Shown here: positions 12,441 to 23,766 of the stretch, piece by piece
How the letters are laid out: each line of letters opens with the position of its first letter
Numbering within the stretch: the stretch's first letter is position 1
DNA from: Ilex aquifolium
Taxonomy: Eukaryota > Streptophyta > Magnoliopsida > Aquifoliales > Aquifoliaceae
Length of the DNA: 64,000 nucleotides
Direction of reading: 5' to 3'
Assembly (NCBI GenBank): GCA_951799425.1
Contig: OX637404.1
Coordinates: 20,749,545 to 20,813,544, forward strand
Translations under genes and position numbers: made by a program
Notes under the pieces: model-generated
Seen by the model: the letters and a program-made list of their open reading frames with translations, nothing else
Told to the model about the DNA's origin: nothing
The model's database searches: none

Positions 12441-12678
12441 TTTTGGACTTTGAGATGGTTTTGAATTTGTTAACCGTGTGCTTTGTAACTAACGCGTGGG
12501 CTTACAAAGAAAATTGCGTTGTTTTCTACGCTTTCATGTTGGCATTTTGTCAAATGCTTACATTGTGGTTGGTGTGACGTGTTTGGATGTAAAGATGCCC
12601 ATTTTTTATGGCTAAAGACTCTCGAAGAAAGGATAAAATTGTACTTTCTAAATTTGTTTATCAAATATTATTTACAAA

Positions 12679-12861
12679 AGAGTAATACTATTTGAATCTA
12701 AAAATCTGATATGATTTATTGACTTAATGATATGACTTTAGTAGAATTATTGGATTAACACCAAGTTCTAATATTTAATGAGGCCCACATTCAATCTAAA
12801 GATCATAATGAATTAAGTCAGCAAATTAGATCAGTAAATTATGTCTCAATAGTATTGCTCT
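12679..12861. mobile_element. Short MITE, 183 bp
   Basis: Starts AGAGTAATACTATT and ends with the inverted counterpart AATAGTATTGCTCT. The interior contains mirrored 'gatttattgactta' / 'taagtcagcaaatta'-type segments. A related end ('agagtaatgctactt') occurs near 16072. Confidence 0.5.
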
Positions 12862-13775
12862 ATTACACACAAACCCCCTAAAATTTGTACACATAACACT
12901 TACATCATTGTTGTCAATGTTAGTTAGTATATCCGTTAGTAAATTACACCTAGACACTCTGAAGTTTATAGACATATAATACTTGAACTTCTCAAATTTA
13001 AAATGTTATATTTAGACAAAAAATACTCAAATTAAAGATAGAATATCAAATATTTTAAATTTTACAATCAAAATTCATGTTCTATTGTATCATTTATTGA
13101 AATAAAATCAAAAATAAAAATTTAGTTTTTTCTTAAAATCATAATTAGTATATAATTATACTATCTATTATAATAAAACAGAAAAATAAACAAGGGGCTT
13201 AAGTCATTCATGTTCTATTATGTCATTTATTGAAACCAAAATTCATGTTCTATTATGTCATTTATTGAAATAAAATTAAAAAAAAAATCTATTTTTAAAA
13301 AAAAAATTATAATCAATATATAATTATATTATGTATTGGAATAAAACTAAAAAATCAAACAAATGGTCAAACTATAATAGACACAATATCTTCTAACTTT
13401 AATTGAGATAATTTGGTAGTTTGAACGACCAAAGTATAATTGTATATTAATTATGATTTTTTCAGAAGAAAAAAATAGATTTTTAATTTTAATTTTATTT
13501 CAATAGATGTCATAATAGAACATGAATTTTGGTTATAAAATTTAAAATATTTGAATTCTATCTTTAATTGAAGTATTTTTGGTTTAAGTATGACATTTTA
13601 AATTTGAAGGATCTAAGTATTGCACGCCTACAAACTTTAGGGGGTCTGGGTATAATTTACTAACGGATATAATAACGGACATTGATGGTAGAGATCTAAG
13701 TGTTACATGTGTACAAACCTTATGAGGTCTATTAAGTAAAAAACTTCAAGGGGTCTGGACATAATTTTCCCTATT
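12862..13775. mobile_element. Foldback element with about 230-bp inverted arms
   Basis: The left arm (phrases 'aaaccccctaaaatttgta', 'atccgttagtaaatta', 'tcaaatttaaaatgtt') returns as its reverse complement on the right ('tacaaactttagggggtct', 'aatttactaacggatat', 'acattttaaatttgaagg'). The centre is AT-rich with tandemly repeated 'catgttctattatgtcatttattga'-like units (13208-13265). No coding region. A second, truncated copy lies at 60452-60880. Confidence 0.65.
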
Positions 13776-14399
13776 ATTTTTAGTCTTCACACTATGTCAT
13801 GTAGAAAGATTTATTTTTTAATTTTTTAGTTTTTCTATCTTCTATTGTGAACTGTTATAAATAACTCAAATCAAGATGGATAATTAACTTTTGATATAGT
13901 ACCAAAAAAATTAACTTTTTAATACCATATTCATATCTTTCTTATGGGCTAAACTACATTTTATCTCCCTTGTGAAATGGATCTAAGACACCTACCTAAT
14001 GAGTAATTAGGGTCGGAAGTCAAATTAATTTAATAAATATCCAATATGGATGGTGAGTGATGACCGTCGACTTTATATCTTTTCACAGATCCATCATGAA
14101 AAGTATGTCATTACAAAGGTAATGGGGTGTGGGTGGCTCATTTTTTTACTCAAATCAAGAGAGACTCAAATATTTAATTGTGAGAATTTACTATCTTTTA
14201 AAGATCTAATGATCATTTTTACTCCTTTTTAAATTTGGGTTTGCCCTCATTTAAATTTGGGTATCTCTTTCTTTAAATTTGAGTTTGTTCATTGAAGTCA
14301 TATATATCAAATCAAGTTTTTTACTCGAATGTTAATTTAAATTTGAGTAAAAATTTGAGTCATAGTTGGAGATGTTCTAACAGATAGAGAGAATAGAGA
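13776..14399. other. Intergenic, AT-rich, nothing recognised
   Basis: Contains three near repeats of 'ttaaatttgggt' at 14230-14280. No supported gene. Confidence 0.35.
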
Positions 14400-14575
14400 G
14401 ATGAAAACCCTGAATAAACATGTTGTAAAGGCAACTATTGTCGGTTCATAGGGTATCGTAAAGGAGCTCACCATCGAGGACCTGGAAGTAAACACCTTTC
14501 TGTTCAAATTAACTGCTCCAGAGGACAGGGACAAAGTTCTCTCACAAGGGCCGTGGAATGCTAAAGGTAATCTTT
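14400..14575 (+). pseudogene. Relic of a LINE ORF1 (DUF4283-like) domain
   Basis: The + strand translates, with at least one stop near 14449, to a segment including KELTIEDLEVNTFLFKLTA and then APEDRDKVLSQGPW. The pattern 'NTFLFKL..PEDRDKVL..GPW' is characteristic of DUF4283 regions found in plant LINE ORF1/gag-like proteins. No zinc knuckle or downstream reverse transcriptase is attached, so it is a short dead fragment. Confidence 0.6.
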
Positions 14576-14680
14576 TCAAACCAAGTGAACTTTTTATTAT
14601 GGGGGCCTTATAGATGAGGGATTTGGTTGATAGATAATTGGACCCTAGTGTTGGATTTTTTTAGTTCAGAAATAAGTATA

Positions 14681-14870
14681 TTTTCATCTAAACACAAATA
14701 TCATTAGTAATCAAAAAAAGGGTGGGGTTATTCCTATCTCATAAATATTCATTCTCATTCTATTAAATGTTTTATAATCAAACTATTAATGGAATGAGAA
14801 TGGATATTTGTGGGGTGGGAATAACCCCCACACTTTTTTGATTACTAATGATATTGTGTTTAGATGAAAA
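14681..14870. mobile_element. Near-perfect palindromic MITE (about 85-95-bp arms)
   Basis: The left arm begins TTTTCATCTAAACACAAATA and the right arm ends with its reverse complement. Between them 'gtaatcaaaaaaagggtgggg' mirrors 'acttttttgattac' and 'tcattctcattctatta' mirrors 'taatggaatgagaatgg'. The whole segment can fold into one hairpin. Confidence 0.7.
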
Positions 14871-14985
14871 GGGTGGGGCTATTCCCACCCTAATGGAATC
14901 CCACATTTTATTTTAGTTGTTTGAAAATAAAAATTTTAATAGGGTGAGAATGAATATTTGTGGGGGTAGGAATAGCCCCATTCAT
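14871..14985. mobile_element. Second, related inverted-repeat segment
   Basis: Starts GGGTGGGGCTATTCCCACCC and ends with 'gtaggaatagcccca', its inverted counterpart. It shares the GGGTGGGG(T/C)TATTCC end of the neighbouring palindrome, so it is probably an adjacent or nested copy of the same family. Confidence 0.5.
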
Positions 14986-16239
14986 CAAAAAATTAGTATC
15001 AAATTATTTAACACAGTTAATTCTATAAGAATTTGCGGAATAAGGATTTGATAATTTTGATGAATGAGGAGTTAGCCTTTGAAAGTTAGAAACTCTCTTT
15101 GATATGTATGTGTAGAGTTGAGATTTCACCTCTAATGAGTTTTCTCACAACTAAGTGTTACTCAATGGTGGTTCTCTCTGTATCTAGAGAGTCTTATTTA
15201 TATTAGAGGATGTATCAACTAACCGTTCTCACTCACTTGATTAGTCTACATGTCTACCAATATTTTTATTTGGGTTTTGTAGCATTGCTATTTCTTTAAC
15301 TCTCTGCAGTCAAAATAGGCCAAAACACCCCAAGTAGGATTAACTACCTTGACCTAGTATTTCACTACTTGATGGGTCCCTCTAGCCAAGTCAATCATGT
15401 TGACTATAAAAGATCCAACCTAATCATCTAATCATATCAATGTAATATATGTGTATGTATGCACCATTATACAATGATATATGTCATGAATAATGTAATA
15501 TTTAACCAACGGATTGAGATTTTTATATAATTCGAATTTGACTACCAACCGTGATTTAATTAATATTGAGGGATTTAACCACATATATTCCAACAAATTC
15601 AAATATTAGGATTGACTAATTTCCGATACCAATCCGATGTGACACTGCCCAAACAAGACATGAAACAACTTAATTCCCTCTAACCAAGTGCCACTTATGT
15701 GTTGTTCGATTAGGGATGTAATGTATAATTTATCTATTTTTAACCCTTTGTTTCAAAGCTGGAAAGAAATAGGCATAATCATTCCATGGGCCAAAAAAGA
15801 GAATGGAAGATACAATAAAGATGATTTCTTCTTCAATCATGTTATGTTCCATATGGAATAAAATTGCTTGATGTCTTTAAAATGCCAAATGTATAGGCTT
15901 ACTTTGTTTCCTTTTTTATAATGAAACTCAATGAGGAATTTAGGACACCTAACCCATCAATTCTTCCATATATTATTGAATTGTTTACTAACCAAATGGG
16001 TCTGTTCATTTTTTTTGTGATAGACATTATGTAACAACTCTACCGGGAACATTATATGTTTTCAATAAGAGTAATGCTACTTAGCATAGATTTATCAATC
16101 CAAATTGTTGTTTAAACCTACTAATGTCATACGATTAAAAGTGGGTTTCAAAATTGTTAATCCAATGGTCGACGTACATTTTAGCAGTAAATTCGGTTCA
16201 CTCTGTTTTTTTGGTCTACTATAATCACTCAATTTATTC

Positions 16240-16240
<1 letters not shown>
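14986..16240. other. Intergenic, nothing recognised
   Basis: AT-rich with no reading frame of interest. A MITE-like end occurs near 16072-16090. Confidence 0.35.

Positions 16241-16241
<1 letters not shown>

Positions 16242-16287
<46 letters not shown>
16242..16287. repeat. (TA)n microsatellite
   Basis: About 23 uninterrupted TA units. Confidence 0.95.
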
Positions 16288-16291
<4 letters not shown>

Positions 16292-16524
16292 TTATAATTC
16301 GGATTGAACTATAATTAAATCAAATATTAGTATATTAAAATTCAAACAATGAAATTGAATATAGCATATTTGAATTTAAATTATCAGTAAAAATATTAAT
16401 TCATATCCGACTAATCAGATTCATTTCAAAGTTATTTGTGTAATTGCATAAATTGAAAATAAAGTACAAAATAATAAAACTTGATAAGAAACAATTTAGG
16501 TTGAGGTGCAAGTATCTTGCTCTC

Positions 16525-16716
16525 TTTAAAGATATTCAAGCTCTCTACGGATGACATGGAAAAGCCCTAATCCGATGCAGAAGATCTTCTCATTTGACTT
16601 GTCCCCTCCAAGATACAATAGTCCAACAGTTTTGTCGTATGACACTAACTCTGCACAAATGATAAAGTCCAAAGCTCTACCATAGAAAACACCCTTCCTT
16701 GGCCTAAACTCTGAAG
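16525..16716 (-). pseudogene. Unrecognised protein-like fragment, about 63 codons
   Basis: On the - strand an open stretch without its own ATG reads with protein-like composition: PRKGVFYGRALDF, then CAELVSYDKTVGLLYLGG, then KIFCIGLGLFHVIRRELEYL and a stop. The sequence is notably less AT-rich than its surroundings. I do not recognise the family. It is most simply an exon-sized fragment of a lost or transposed gene. Confidence 0.35.
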
Positions 16717-16719
16717 TGC

Positions 16720-18600
16720 ATGTAATATGTTATGAAGTGTTGTAATATGTTGAATGATATAAATATTATATTTTCGATATAATAATTGCATCCTAAAATC
16801 ACGCATCATAGTTTGGTAGGATTTACTTGAATATAGTGGGTTCTATTCAATTCTTGAGAGATTTGATGAAATTAATAAAGGATGGAAATATATAAGATGA
16901 TTTATTTTCTTAAATGTGAAGTGATGTCCAAAAGATTTCATGTCATTACTTGCTCTGCATTTGCTATATAATTGTCTCTCAAATATATATATATTGCACA
17001 TGCTCTCTCCTACTTCCAACTCACCAAACATTAAGTAATAGTTTTTCTATATAATTGTTGAAGCAACTAATGCCATTTAATTAGGCTTATTGAATAATAT
17101 TAACTATATATTACCTTTTTTAATATTAACAATGTAGGCTCCTCCACAATAATGCGATGTGACAAATTCGTTATGATATCTTGAATAAAAAAAAGGTGTG
17201 AGATTTGTTTACTCATATAATATTACGACCTTATTGAATTTTTCATTACTATAAAAAATTGTGGATCTTTAATTTTATTTCATGTGTTAATCCTCTTTTT
17301 CTCTTATTCTATTTTTACGATGAGAAAGAAAGCATATTATTTAATTTTGACTGTTAAGACCACTGACGACTGACAATTCGGACTTGTTAACCTCTATAAC
17401 ATTATCATTTTTTAGGCAATCTAAGTGACCTAATTAGGTCTTTAGATGTCTCTCTATTCAATCATGCTTTAAATTTTTTTCTTGATGTTTCATTATGCTT
17501 TAAAAGACCTCCAACTTTATTCTCATAATTCATCTAAAGAAATCAACCTCATTATCTAGAAGAATATCAAAATGGTAAGAGTAGAGATTTGGCATAGCAC
17601 ATGGCTTTCACATAAAGGAATGACAGCTAAATCTACACCATCAACATGTTGACTATTTGAGACCACTTTAACTGTCAACTAAGCAAGTAATTAACTACTC
17701 TTGTTACATGACCAATTTGCCCTTCTATATTTTTATTAATAACATTTATTATTTATATTGGTGTACTAGTTGTAATATTAGATAGATGCATCGGGTTAAG
17801 TTTCAATTCATAACCCACAGACAATCCAATAGGTGGATAAATAACTCGTAAAGTTGGACAAACTAATCTATCTAAATTTTTCGATATTGTGAGAGTTTGC
17901 ATCCTATAGAAATTCAATTTGTGTTAAATATATAGGTTTCTATTGGAAGAGTTGGAATCCTATAAGAATTGGATTTAAACTTATATTCTCTCTATTTATA
18001 TGTATGTGTATCCAATTGCATATGCACTTAAAATATGCAATACAAAGTATAAAAAAAAATAAAATCTCCAAGAGAATATATATAATTTGTAATTGCCCAA
18101 TCCAGATGGCCAAGCCCTAATATAATACGAGCTCGGTAACACAAGTAGAAAGAAGTTATTCGTTACAAAATTGAAGTAATCTGAATATCGATTTCTTGCT
18201 ACTTATTTTGGTATTCTACAATTTCCATACACATTGTTTGGACAATTTATAGCATGTGACTAAATGAAATGAGTAAAAAATATTAGTTGGTTGTGTCATT
18301 TAAGATGTGAAATGATATATGCTTTGATCTCTCACTATCATTTGGTAGTGGTGGCTCCATCAATTAGCTTGTTCTTCCAAGTTTGGTGAGAAAGGAGAAT
18401 TTATTTAAAAGATTCTGGCAGGAATACTAATTGGACCTATTTTTGTTAGTCAAGAGATTATTATAGGGTGGAAGACGACCTTAACTATTAATAACGAGGG
18501 CGGTGACTATTAAATTAGTTGCTAACCTCAATTAGACGTTACAAAAATATTCACGAGAAAGTTATGAATAGTAATTATTTGTTAATTTTATCATTAGAAA
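16720..18600. other. Intergenic, nothing recognised
   Basis: AT-rich. No supported coding region, RNA gene or clear element ends. Confidence 0.35.
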
Positions 18601-18743
18601 ATATTATATAACTCAAATGAAGGGGATCAGTGGATGAGTGGGTTCCATCAACTTTTTTAAATGAGATCCACTGATCCAATGGTCCTCTTTCATTTGTGAT
18701 GCAAATTTGGGTTACAGATTTGGGTTACATAACATTACTCTTT
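18600..18743. mobile_element. Small inverted-repeat MITE
   Basis: The arm 'aaatgaaggggatcagtggat' is mirrored by 'atccactgatccaatggtcctctttcattt'. The outer ends 'attatataactcaaat' and 'atttgggttacataacatt' are also mutually inverted. Confidence 0.55.
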
Positions 18744-19023
18744 ATCATTTTATCTTTCTTGACCTTTGAGTGTTGACACATTTATTTCGGTCAAAATATC
18801 CTATAATCAGTCAAAATCAAATGAGAGTTTTACCTTCTTGAAGTAAGGGTTCAAGTCTCCCTCCCATTTCCCTCCAAAAAACAAAAAAGAATTTTAAAAA
18901 AAAATCTCATTGGTCAAACCCCTCAATTCCCATAAAAAAAATTGTGTAAATTTTAGTTTATAAAGGAAGTTTTAGTATTTTATCAAAAATAATGGAAATG
19001 TAGTCGGTTAACTAATTGAGTAA

Positions 19024-19155
19024 TCTATAATATAAAACAGAACAAATTTCAATAAACTCATTCGAGAGTCTCAAATAGACTCATCAAACGGTTACAAACA
19101 TCTCTTTCAAAACTATTCACATTACACCGTATTTTCAAGCACGGGTTACCCCTAG
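19024..19155 (+). mobile_element. Mini-Helitron, 132 bp
   Basis: Begins TCTATAATATAAAACAG, has a short GC stem (ACCGT/ACGGGT) near its end and terminates CTAG. It is flanked by A on the left and T on the right, as expected for Helitron insertion between A and T with no target duplication. It shares its interior ('tcaataaac', 'tctcaaatagactcatc', 'ggttaccaacatc'-like) and its end 'gttacccctag' with the element at 31399-31610. Confidence 0.65.
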
Positions 19156-19743
19156 TCTATTTAATAAGTTAACTAGTAAAAGTTAATTTCTTATCCCATA
19201 TATATTCCCCCTCCCCCCCGGCGGTCCCCAATTATCCATGCACGATAGTTTACAGACGTTGAAAAAATTTTGTTGGGTTATGTATTTTGAAAAAAATTTG
19301 ATGCTATTTTTAAGAAAATAATAGGTAGAAATTAATTTTAAATGATGGAAGCAAAGAAATTAATTTTAAATATTATATAGTGAAAACAATTTTTTGAATA
19401 ATAGAATCTTATATTTCATCGTGTTTTTAAGCACGAATTATGACTAATGATATAATAAATTATATTAGAGTTATATTAGAATGAGTAGACTAAAGACAGT
19501 GACAAAATGATATGCCATTGATGTGATGGTAACTTTTATTCATTTAAAATTCAAATTTTGGTTATCATGTCTACACAAAATGTCTGTCTTTTGTGCAATT
19601 TCTTGGTCAGTATAGCATTACTCATTAATTAATTCCATAATTTTAGAAATTTCTCTTCAATCCCTATGGTTGAGCATAATTTCTAAAATCATGGGGATTA
19701 ATGTATAATTTTATTAAACTGTGAGGGGTAGAGATATAATTTA

Positions 19744-20096
19744 GGACAAAATTCACTTTTGATCCCCGAAGTATGTGATTCTTGTCAATTTGATCCTCAT
19801 TATATTACTTTTGTCACTTAATTCTTAAAATATTTAATTTGTGTTTAAATGGTCATTATACAAACAGTCCGTTACATTTTTTAAAGGAAGTGATTAACAA
19901 TTGTCAGTCACGTGATATTTTCTAAAAGGATGATACATGATCGTTTTCGTCAAAAAATTTAATAGACCGTCTGTCTGTGTAAGGAGTATTTAAATTAAAA
20001 GTGAATATTTTAGAGATTAATTTGACAAAAATAAAACTATAAAACTAAATTGACAAAAAATCATATAATTTGGTGATAAAAATTTCACTTTTCCCC
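19744..20096. mobile_element. MITE with about 100-bp diverged inverted ends
   Basis: 'aattcacttttgatcccc...ttgtcaatttgatcc' on the left is mirrored by '...aaattgacaaaaaatcatat...ttcacttttcccc' on the right, with mirrored 'cttaaaatatttaatttg' / 'agtgaatattttagaga' further in. Non-coding. Confidence 0.5.
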
Positions 20097-20246
20097 TCTG
20101 AAGGCACTTGTTCATTTCTGCATATAATAGAGTTATTTATCACTTTATGACAATTTTGAAATAAAATTATGAAAATATGATATTTTTAAACTTATTTATT
20201 AAATTATGATAATTTTTAAAAAATGGAGTTGTTGACTTTGTTTTTA

Positions 20247-20290
20247 CTAGCAATGCAACACGTGCGTTGTACGTAAATAATTTTCATACA
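20247..20290 (-). mobile_element. Helitron-type 3' terminus on the - strand
   Basis: Read on the - strand: a CAACGCACGTGTTG hairpin, a few bases, then CTAG followed by T. This is the standard Helitron 3' end. The element would extend to higher coordinates (20.3-21.2 kb, AT-rich, non-coding), but I could not fix its 5' end. Confidence 0.45.
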
Positions 20291-21380
20291 TAAAAATTAA
20301 TAAAATATATTAGGTATATATGTAACTGAATTAAATATCATCTTAAATTTATTAAACTTAATTTTTTTATGCTCATTTTTTATTATACGATTATGAAAAC
20401 TTTGTATGTTTCTAAAATTCTTTTTTTTACCTATGAAAAAAAAATAGTTAAAGTTCTATTTTTTTTAGAATTTTGTGATTTAAATTGATTTTTTAGTGAT
20501 ATTTGAGAAATTAAATTTTTTAAAATTCATTTGATTATGATTACACTTATAATTTCTTGAATAAAATAAAAGTAATTGTTAAGATACTAATCACATTAGA
20601 ACTTTGCTGTAATTAAGAATTAGTTAGGTCAATTGGGATAAGATTTAATATACTACTCTATAATATATATTATCAAGCATATTAAAATTTTAAAAAAATT
20701 AAGTTTTACTTAAAAATACACTACAATATCTATTTTTAAATAAAATCTTAATACAACTTAGAAAGTTTATTGTGACTAAAGAATTATACTGATATAACAT
20801 AAATTGATTTTAAAAAAACTATATATACGATTTTTTTTTTATCTTAGAAATGAAAGGGTTAAACTTTTCAATGAAAAAAAATACACATATGTAGGCATAA
20901 TATTACATTTGCATATGAGATGTGTAATATTATATTAATAGAAATTTTGAAAGTTTTTTGAACACTTTATTAAAAATATAATGATGTATATTTTTTTAAA
21001 GGTAATATAATCAATCAATTTTTTTTTATAGAAACTAATTAAATAATTGAAAGCGGTGTTATAGATAATTTAAATTTTTTTGCAGAATATAGATGAAAAA
21101 AAAAGAGTTAATAATCTCGCTTTTAAAAAAATGAATTTATTAAACTTAAGACCCTCTTTGAAAATTCTGATACGATGAATAGGCTTTTCCCAATCCCACC
21201 AACTCCAATACGCAATCTATCATTAGCATTTCTAGCTAGATGTCTTCAGCAATGCTGTCAGTCAATAATCACCCTTCTGCCAAATTTCATTTAGTTACTA
21301 AATTAACAAATTCAACCAGACAGTCCTGTATAAAATAATGCAATAGGTAGTAGGACCCTTCCATCGTCCTCAAGCAAACC
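20291..21380. other. AT-rich intergenic DNA, possibly the body of the Helitron ending at 20247
   Basis: Many A/T runs and stops in all frames. No gene seen. Confidence 0.3.
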
Positions 21381-21401
21381 CACCAGACAAAAGGTTAGAT
21401 T

Positions 21402-21426
21402 TCTCTCTCTCTCTCTCTCTCTCTCT
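21402..21426. repeat. (CT)n microsatellite
   Basis: Uninterrupted CT units. CT tracts are frequent in plant leaders, so this could belong to an alternative upstream first exon of the dehydrogenase gene. That is unproven. Confidence 0.8.
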
Positions 21427-22410
21427 GAATCCGTTTTAGTGTCCTTTACGCTTCTCCACCACCTTTTTGTAGTTGATTTGAGGCTATTTTTGTGAGGCAC
21501 CAACATATTATTCTCCTGCGATGTTTCTTTGAAATCAAGGTCTCTGACTGTGACATTTTATATTCTTAATCATGTCTTTGTTCTCACTCAACACGTTGTT
21601 TCTCAACTCTCAAGCTTTCTCTTAAACTTTTCCTGCAGGAAACTGTAGAAATTTCGTGTTTGTTGGAAGCCCTGTTTTTTTAATCACAAGAAATAGCATA
21701 CCCACCATGATATGATTACTTGTTCTTATTGTATTTTATTTGGGAAGCAAAAAAAAAACAGTTTTTGGCACTCTCTGAGACTTGGGTTTTGTTCAAAACT
21801 GTTTATAGTGAAATGGGTTTTTCATAATTTGTGAGAATATCTGGGTATGGAGAAATAAAATAAAACAATTCCCAAAATGTTAATACATGTGTCTTTTTCC
21901 AATGAAAAGGTGATTTTAGAAAGTATGTGTTTGGCCAAAAAAAAAATGGTGGCTTGTTCTCCTATTGAAGTCAACTTCTTTCTAATGCATTATGATTTTT
22001 CTCAGATCAATGAACCTTTTTCTGACTAAACCGATTTCTAATTAACTTCGATGAAATGGATGCCGATTAGATATGATTCCGATGATAGAATTTTAGTGGT
22101 TAATACCTCGATATGTCACGATGTCATGGTTGGCCTAATGGACGTGGTCTATGGTTGTGCATTCTGAGATTACATAGCAATTATAAATCTAAATAACGCA
22201 TTGTTGGTACGGTTACAAAGCAAAAGAAAGTGGTTTTATGAAAGTGGTTTTCAGTTTCAACCAGGGAGTAGTAGTGGTTTTTTTTTTCAGGGAGTAGTAG
22301 TTGAATTCCCTTGTTTGTGACTGAAAGGTACAGTCTGGAAACGTGTTGAACGTTCCAGTTCAGCTTTTTTATCTTTCTTTGGCACTTTGCTTAGTTTGTG
22401 AGAGTCCATA

Positions 22411-22425
22411 GGGGGGGGGGGGGGG
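22411..22425. repeat. Poly-G run of 15 just upstream of a TATA box
   Basis: Fifteen consecutive G residues, 23 bases before the TATA box at 22448. Run length may be affected by sequencing. Confidence 0.8.
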
Positions 22426-22447
22426 TAGATCTTAGATGGAATTCAGG

Positions 22448-22456
22448 TATATAAAG
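22448..22456 (+). promoter_or_regulatory. TATA box of the UDP-glucose dehydrogenase gene
   Basis: TATATAAAG lies about 30 bases upstream of a CT-rich leader beginning near 22480, which is followed at 22562/22563 by a splice donor (CCAAG/GTAATT). Its position relative to the leader makes it a convincing core promoter. Confidence 0.6.
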
Positions 22457-22479
22457 AGGTCTCTGTCTCTAAACATTTA

Positions 22480-23766
22480 TAGAAGCTGAGGTTCCTCCTA
22501 TTCTCAGCTGCATTGTTCTTTGTTCTTTTGAAGTGACTGGAAGTCTGGAATAGACCTCCAAGGTAATTTTGGTCTGAACTCTTATGTGTAATAGAACTTT
22601 GTGTTTCATTCAAGAATTTTATTTTTTGTACGCATTAAAAGTTTGCTATCTCTTCTTTGATGTATTGTTCTTTGACTGCAAATAAATGTTTAAGTTTGCA
22701 TTTATGAATCAGCCCCTTTAGCTTTTGTGGTTTGTAACGTCTGAATTGAAGACCATAAGGCCAAAAAAACGTCAGAAATAAATGTTTGTGAGACTTTGGA
22801 ATCAACTAAAGTGTATTGTTTGTGCACGGATTTGATCTCCTCCATTACACTTTCCTTCAATCTCCCTCCATGATTGATCACCTGCCATGAATTCACATCG
22901 GACACCCACTTCATAAAAGGGAGTTCATACGAATACACCACGAGTCATACTACCAAAGGGGGAAAGTAAAAAAAAAAATTATTATAGGAGATCTAGATCC
23001 ATTCTTGCATCGATAATTTCTATGCATTTATTTATGAGTCGCCCATTTTTGGAATAAGCACTTGACTACATACTCTGCTTGGGATGTTCTATCTCCATCA
23101 CATTTTTTTGTTGGAATGATAAATTGAGCAATTATTTTGGTGTAAGAAAGACCCACCAGCAGTTTTGCACATTCATATCCTTCATCTTATGATTTTTTGG
23201 ATCCTTCATTCAAGCTAGCATTTGTTTGCCACTGTTTTGTTTAAGTTTCCGATGAATGGTTTTCCAAGTTATATGCGTTTGTTTTTTCACTCACGCTGTA
23301 CCCTTCCAGGCCTCTTACTTTAATGGATTCACAATCCATTGAGTTCAGTTCCTCACAGGAAACTTATGTGGCAAACCTGGTTACTTAGATTCATATTCTG
23401 TATCATTTAGTGCTTGTTTACTATGATTGTAATACAACCCACATTTTAAGTTCTCTTCGGTAAATTGTGTGACTTTTTTTTTATGGACTAATGTTGACAA
23501 GAAGACCATGGAGAATTTTGATTCTTTAAGCATTTTTTTGTGGTAAGATTTCTTAGGATTCTGCAGTAAATTCCCAAATTTGTTTTTTTTTTCCTAGGAA
23601 GTTTGAATGTATGACATATTCCATCTGTACAAGTGGATTCTAGTTTTTGTTAATTTCCTCAAATGATTTCACACACTCTGGAAAAACAAGATGAACTCTT
23701 GGAATAATCTTGTATTAGTCTTATGCCCTTCACATGTCTTCTTGCAGGATCTTAAATCAGGACAAA
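22480..23766 (+). other. 5' leader and leader intron of UDP-glucose dehydrogenase
   Basis: The leader exon runs from about 22480 to 22562. The intron spans 22563-23747 with GT and TTGCAG ends. The second leader exon is 23748-23766, ending at the ATG. A leader intron just before the start codon is common in plant genes with one coding exon. Confidence 0.6.
22702..22941 (-). pseudogene. Protein-like open frame antisense in the dehydrogenase leader intron
   Basis: Open for about 79 codons on the - strand, ending in a stop at 22702. Composition is protein-like (segments KWVSDVNSWQVINHGGR, KSVHKQYTLVDSKVSQ and SDVFLALWSSIQTLQ). There is no upstream ATG in frame beyond a GTG, and a stop precedes it. 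I do not recognise the family. It may be a captured exon or a retrocopy fragment. Confidence 0.3.

Noticed and set aside
12353..12577. Gly-rich + strand frame opposite the 136-aa gene
   Set aside because: Its glycine run comes from the leader trinucleotide repeat. The - strand frame has the protein-like content.
13208..13265. Short tandem units in the foldback core as a CRISPR array
   Set aside because: Only two or three diverged units with no spacer pattern, in plant nuclear DNA.
23734..23766. Upstream ATG extending UGD by 11 codons
   Set aside because: The codons cross a strong splice acceptor at 23746-23747, and the family starts at [10 protein letters not shown].
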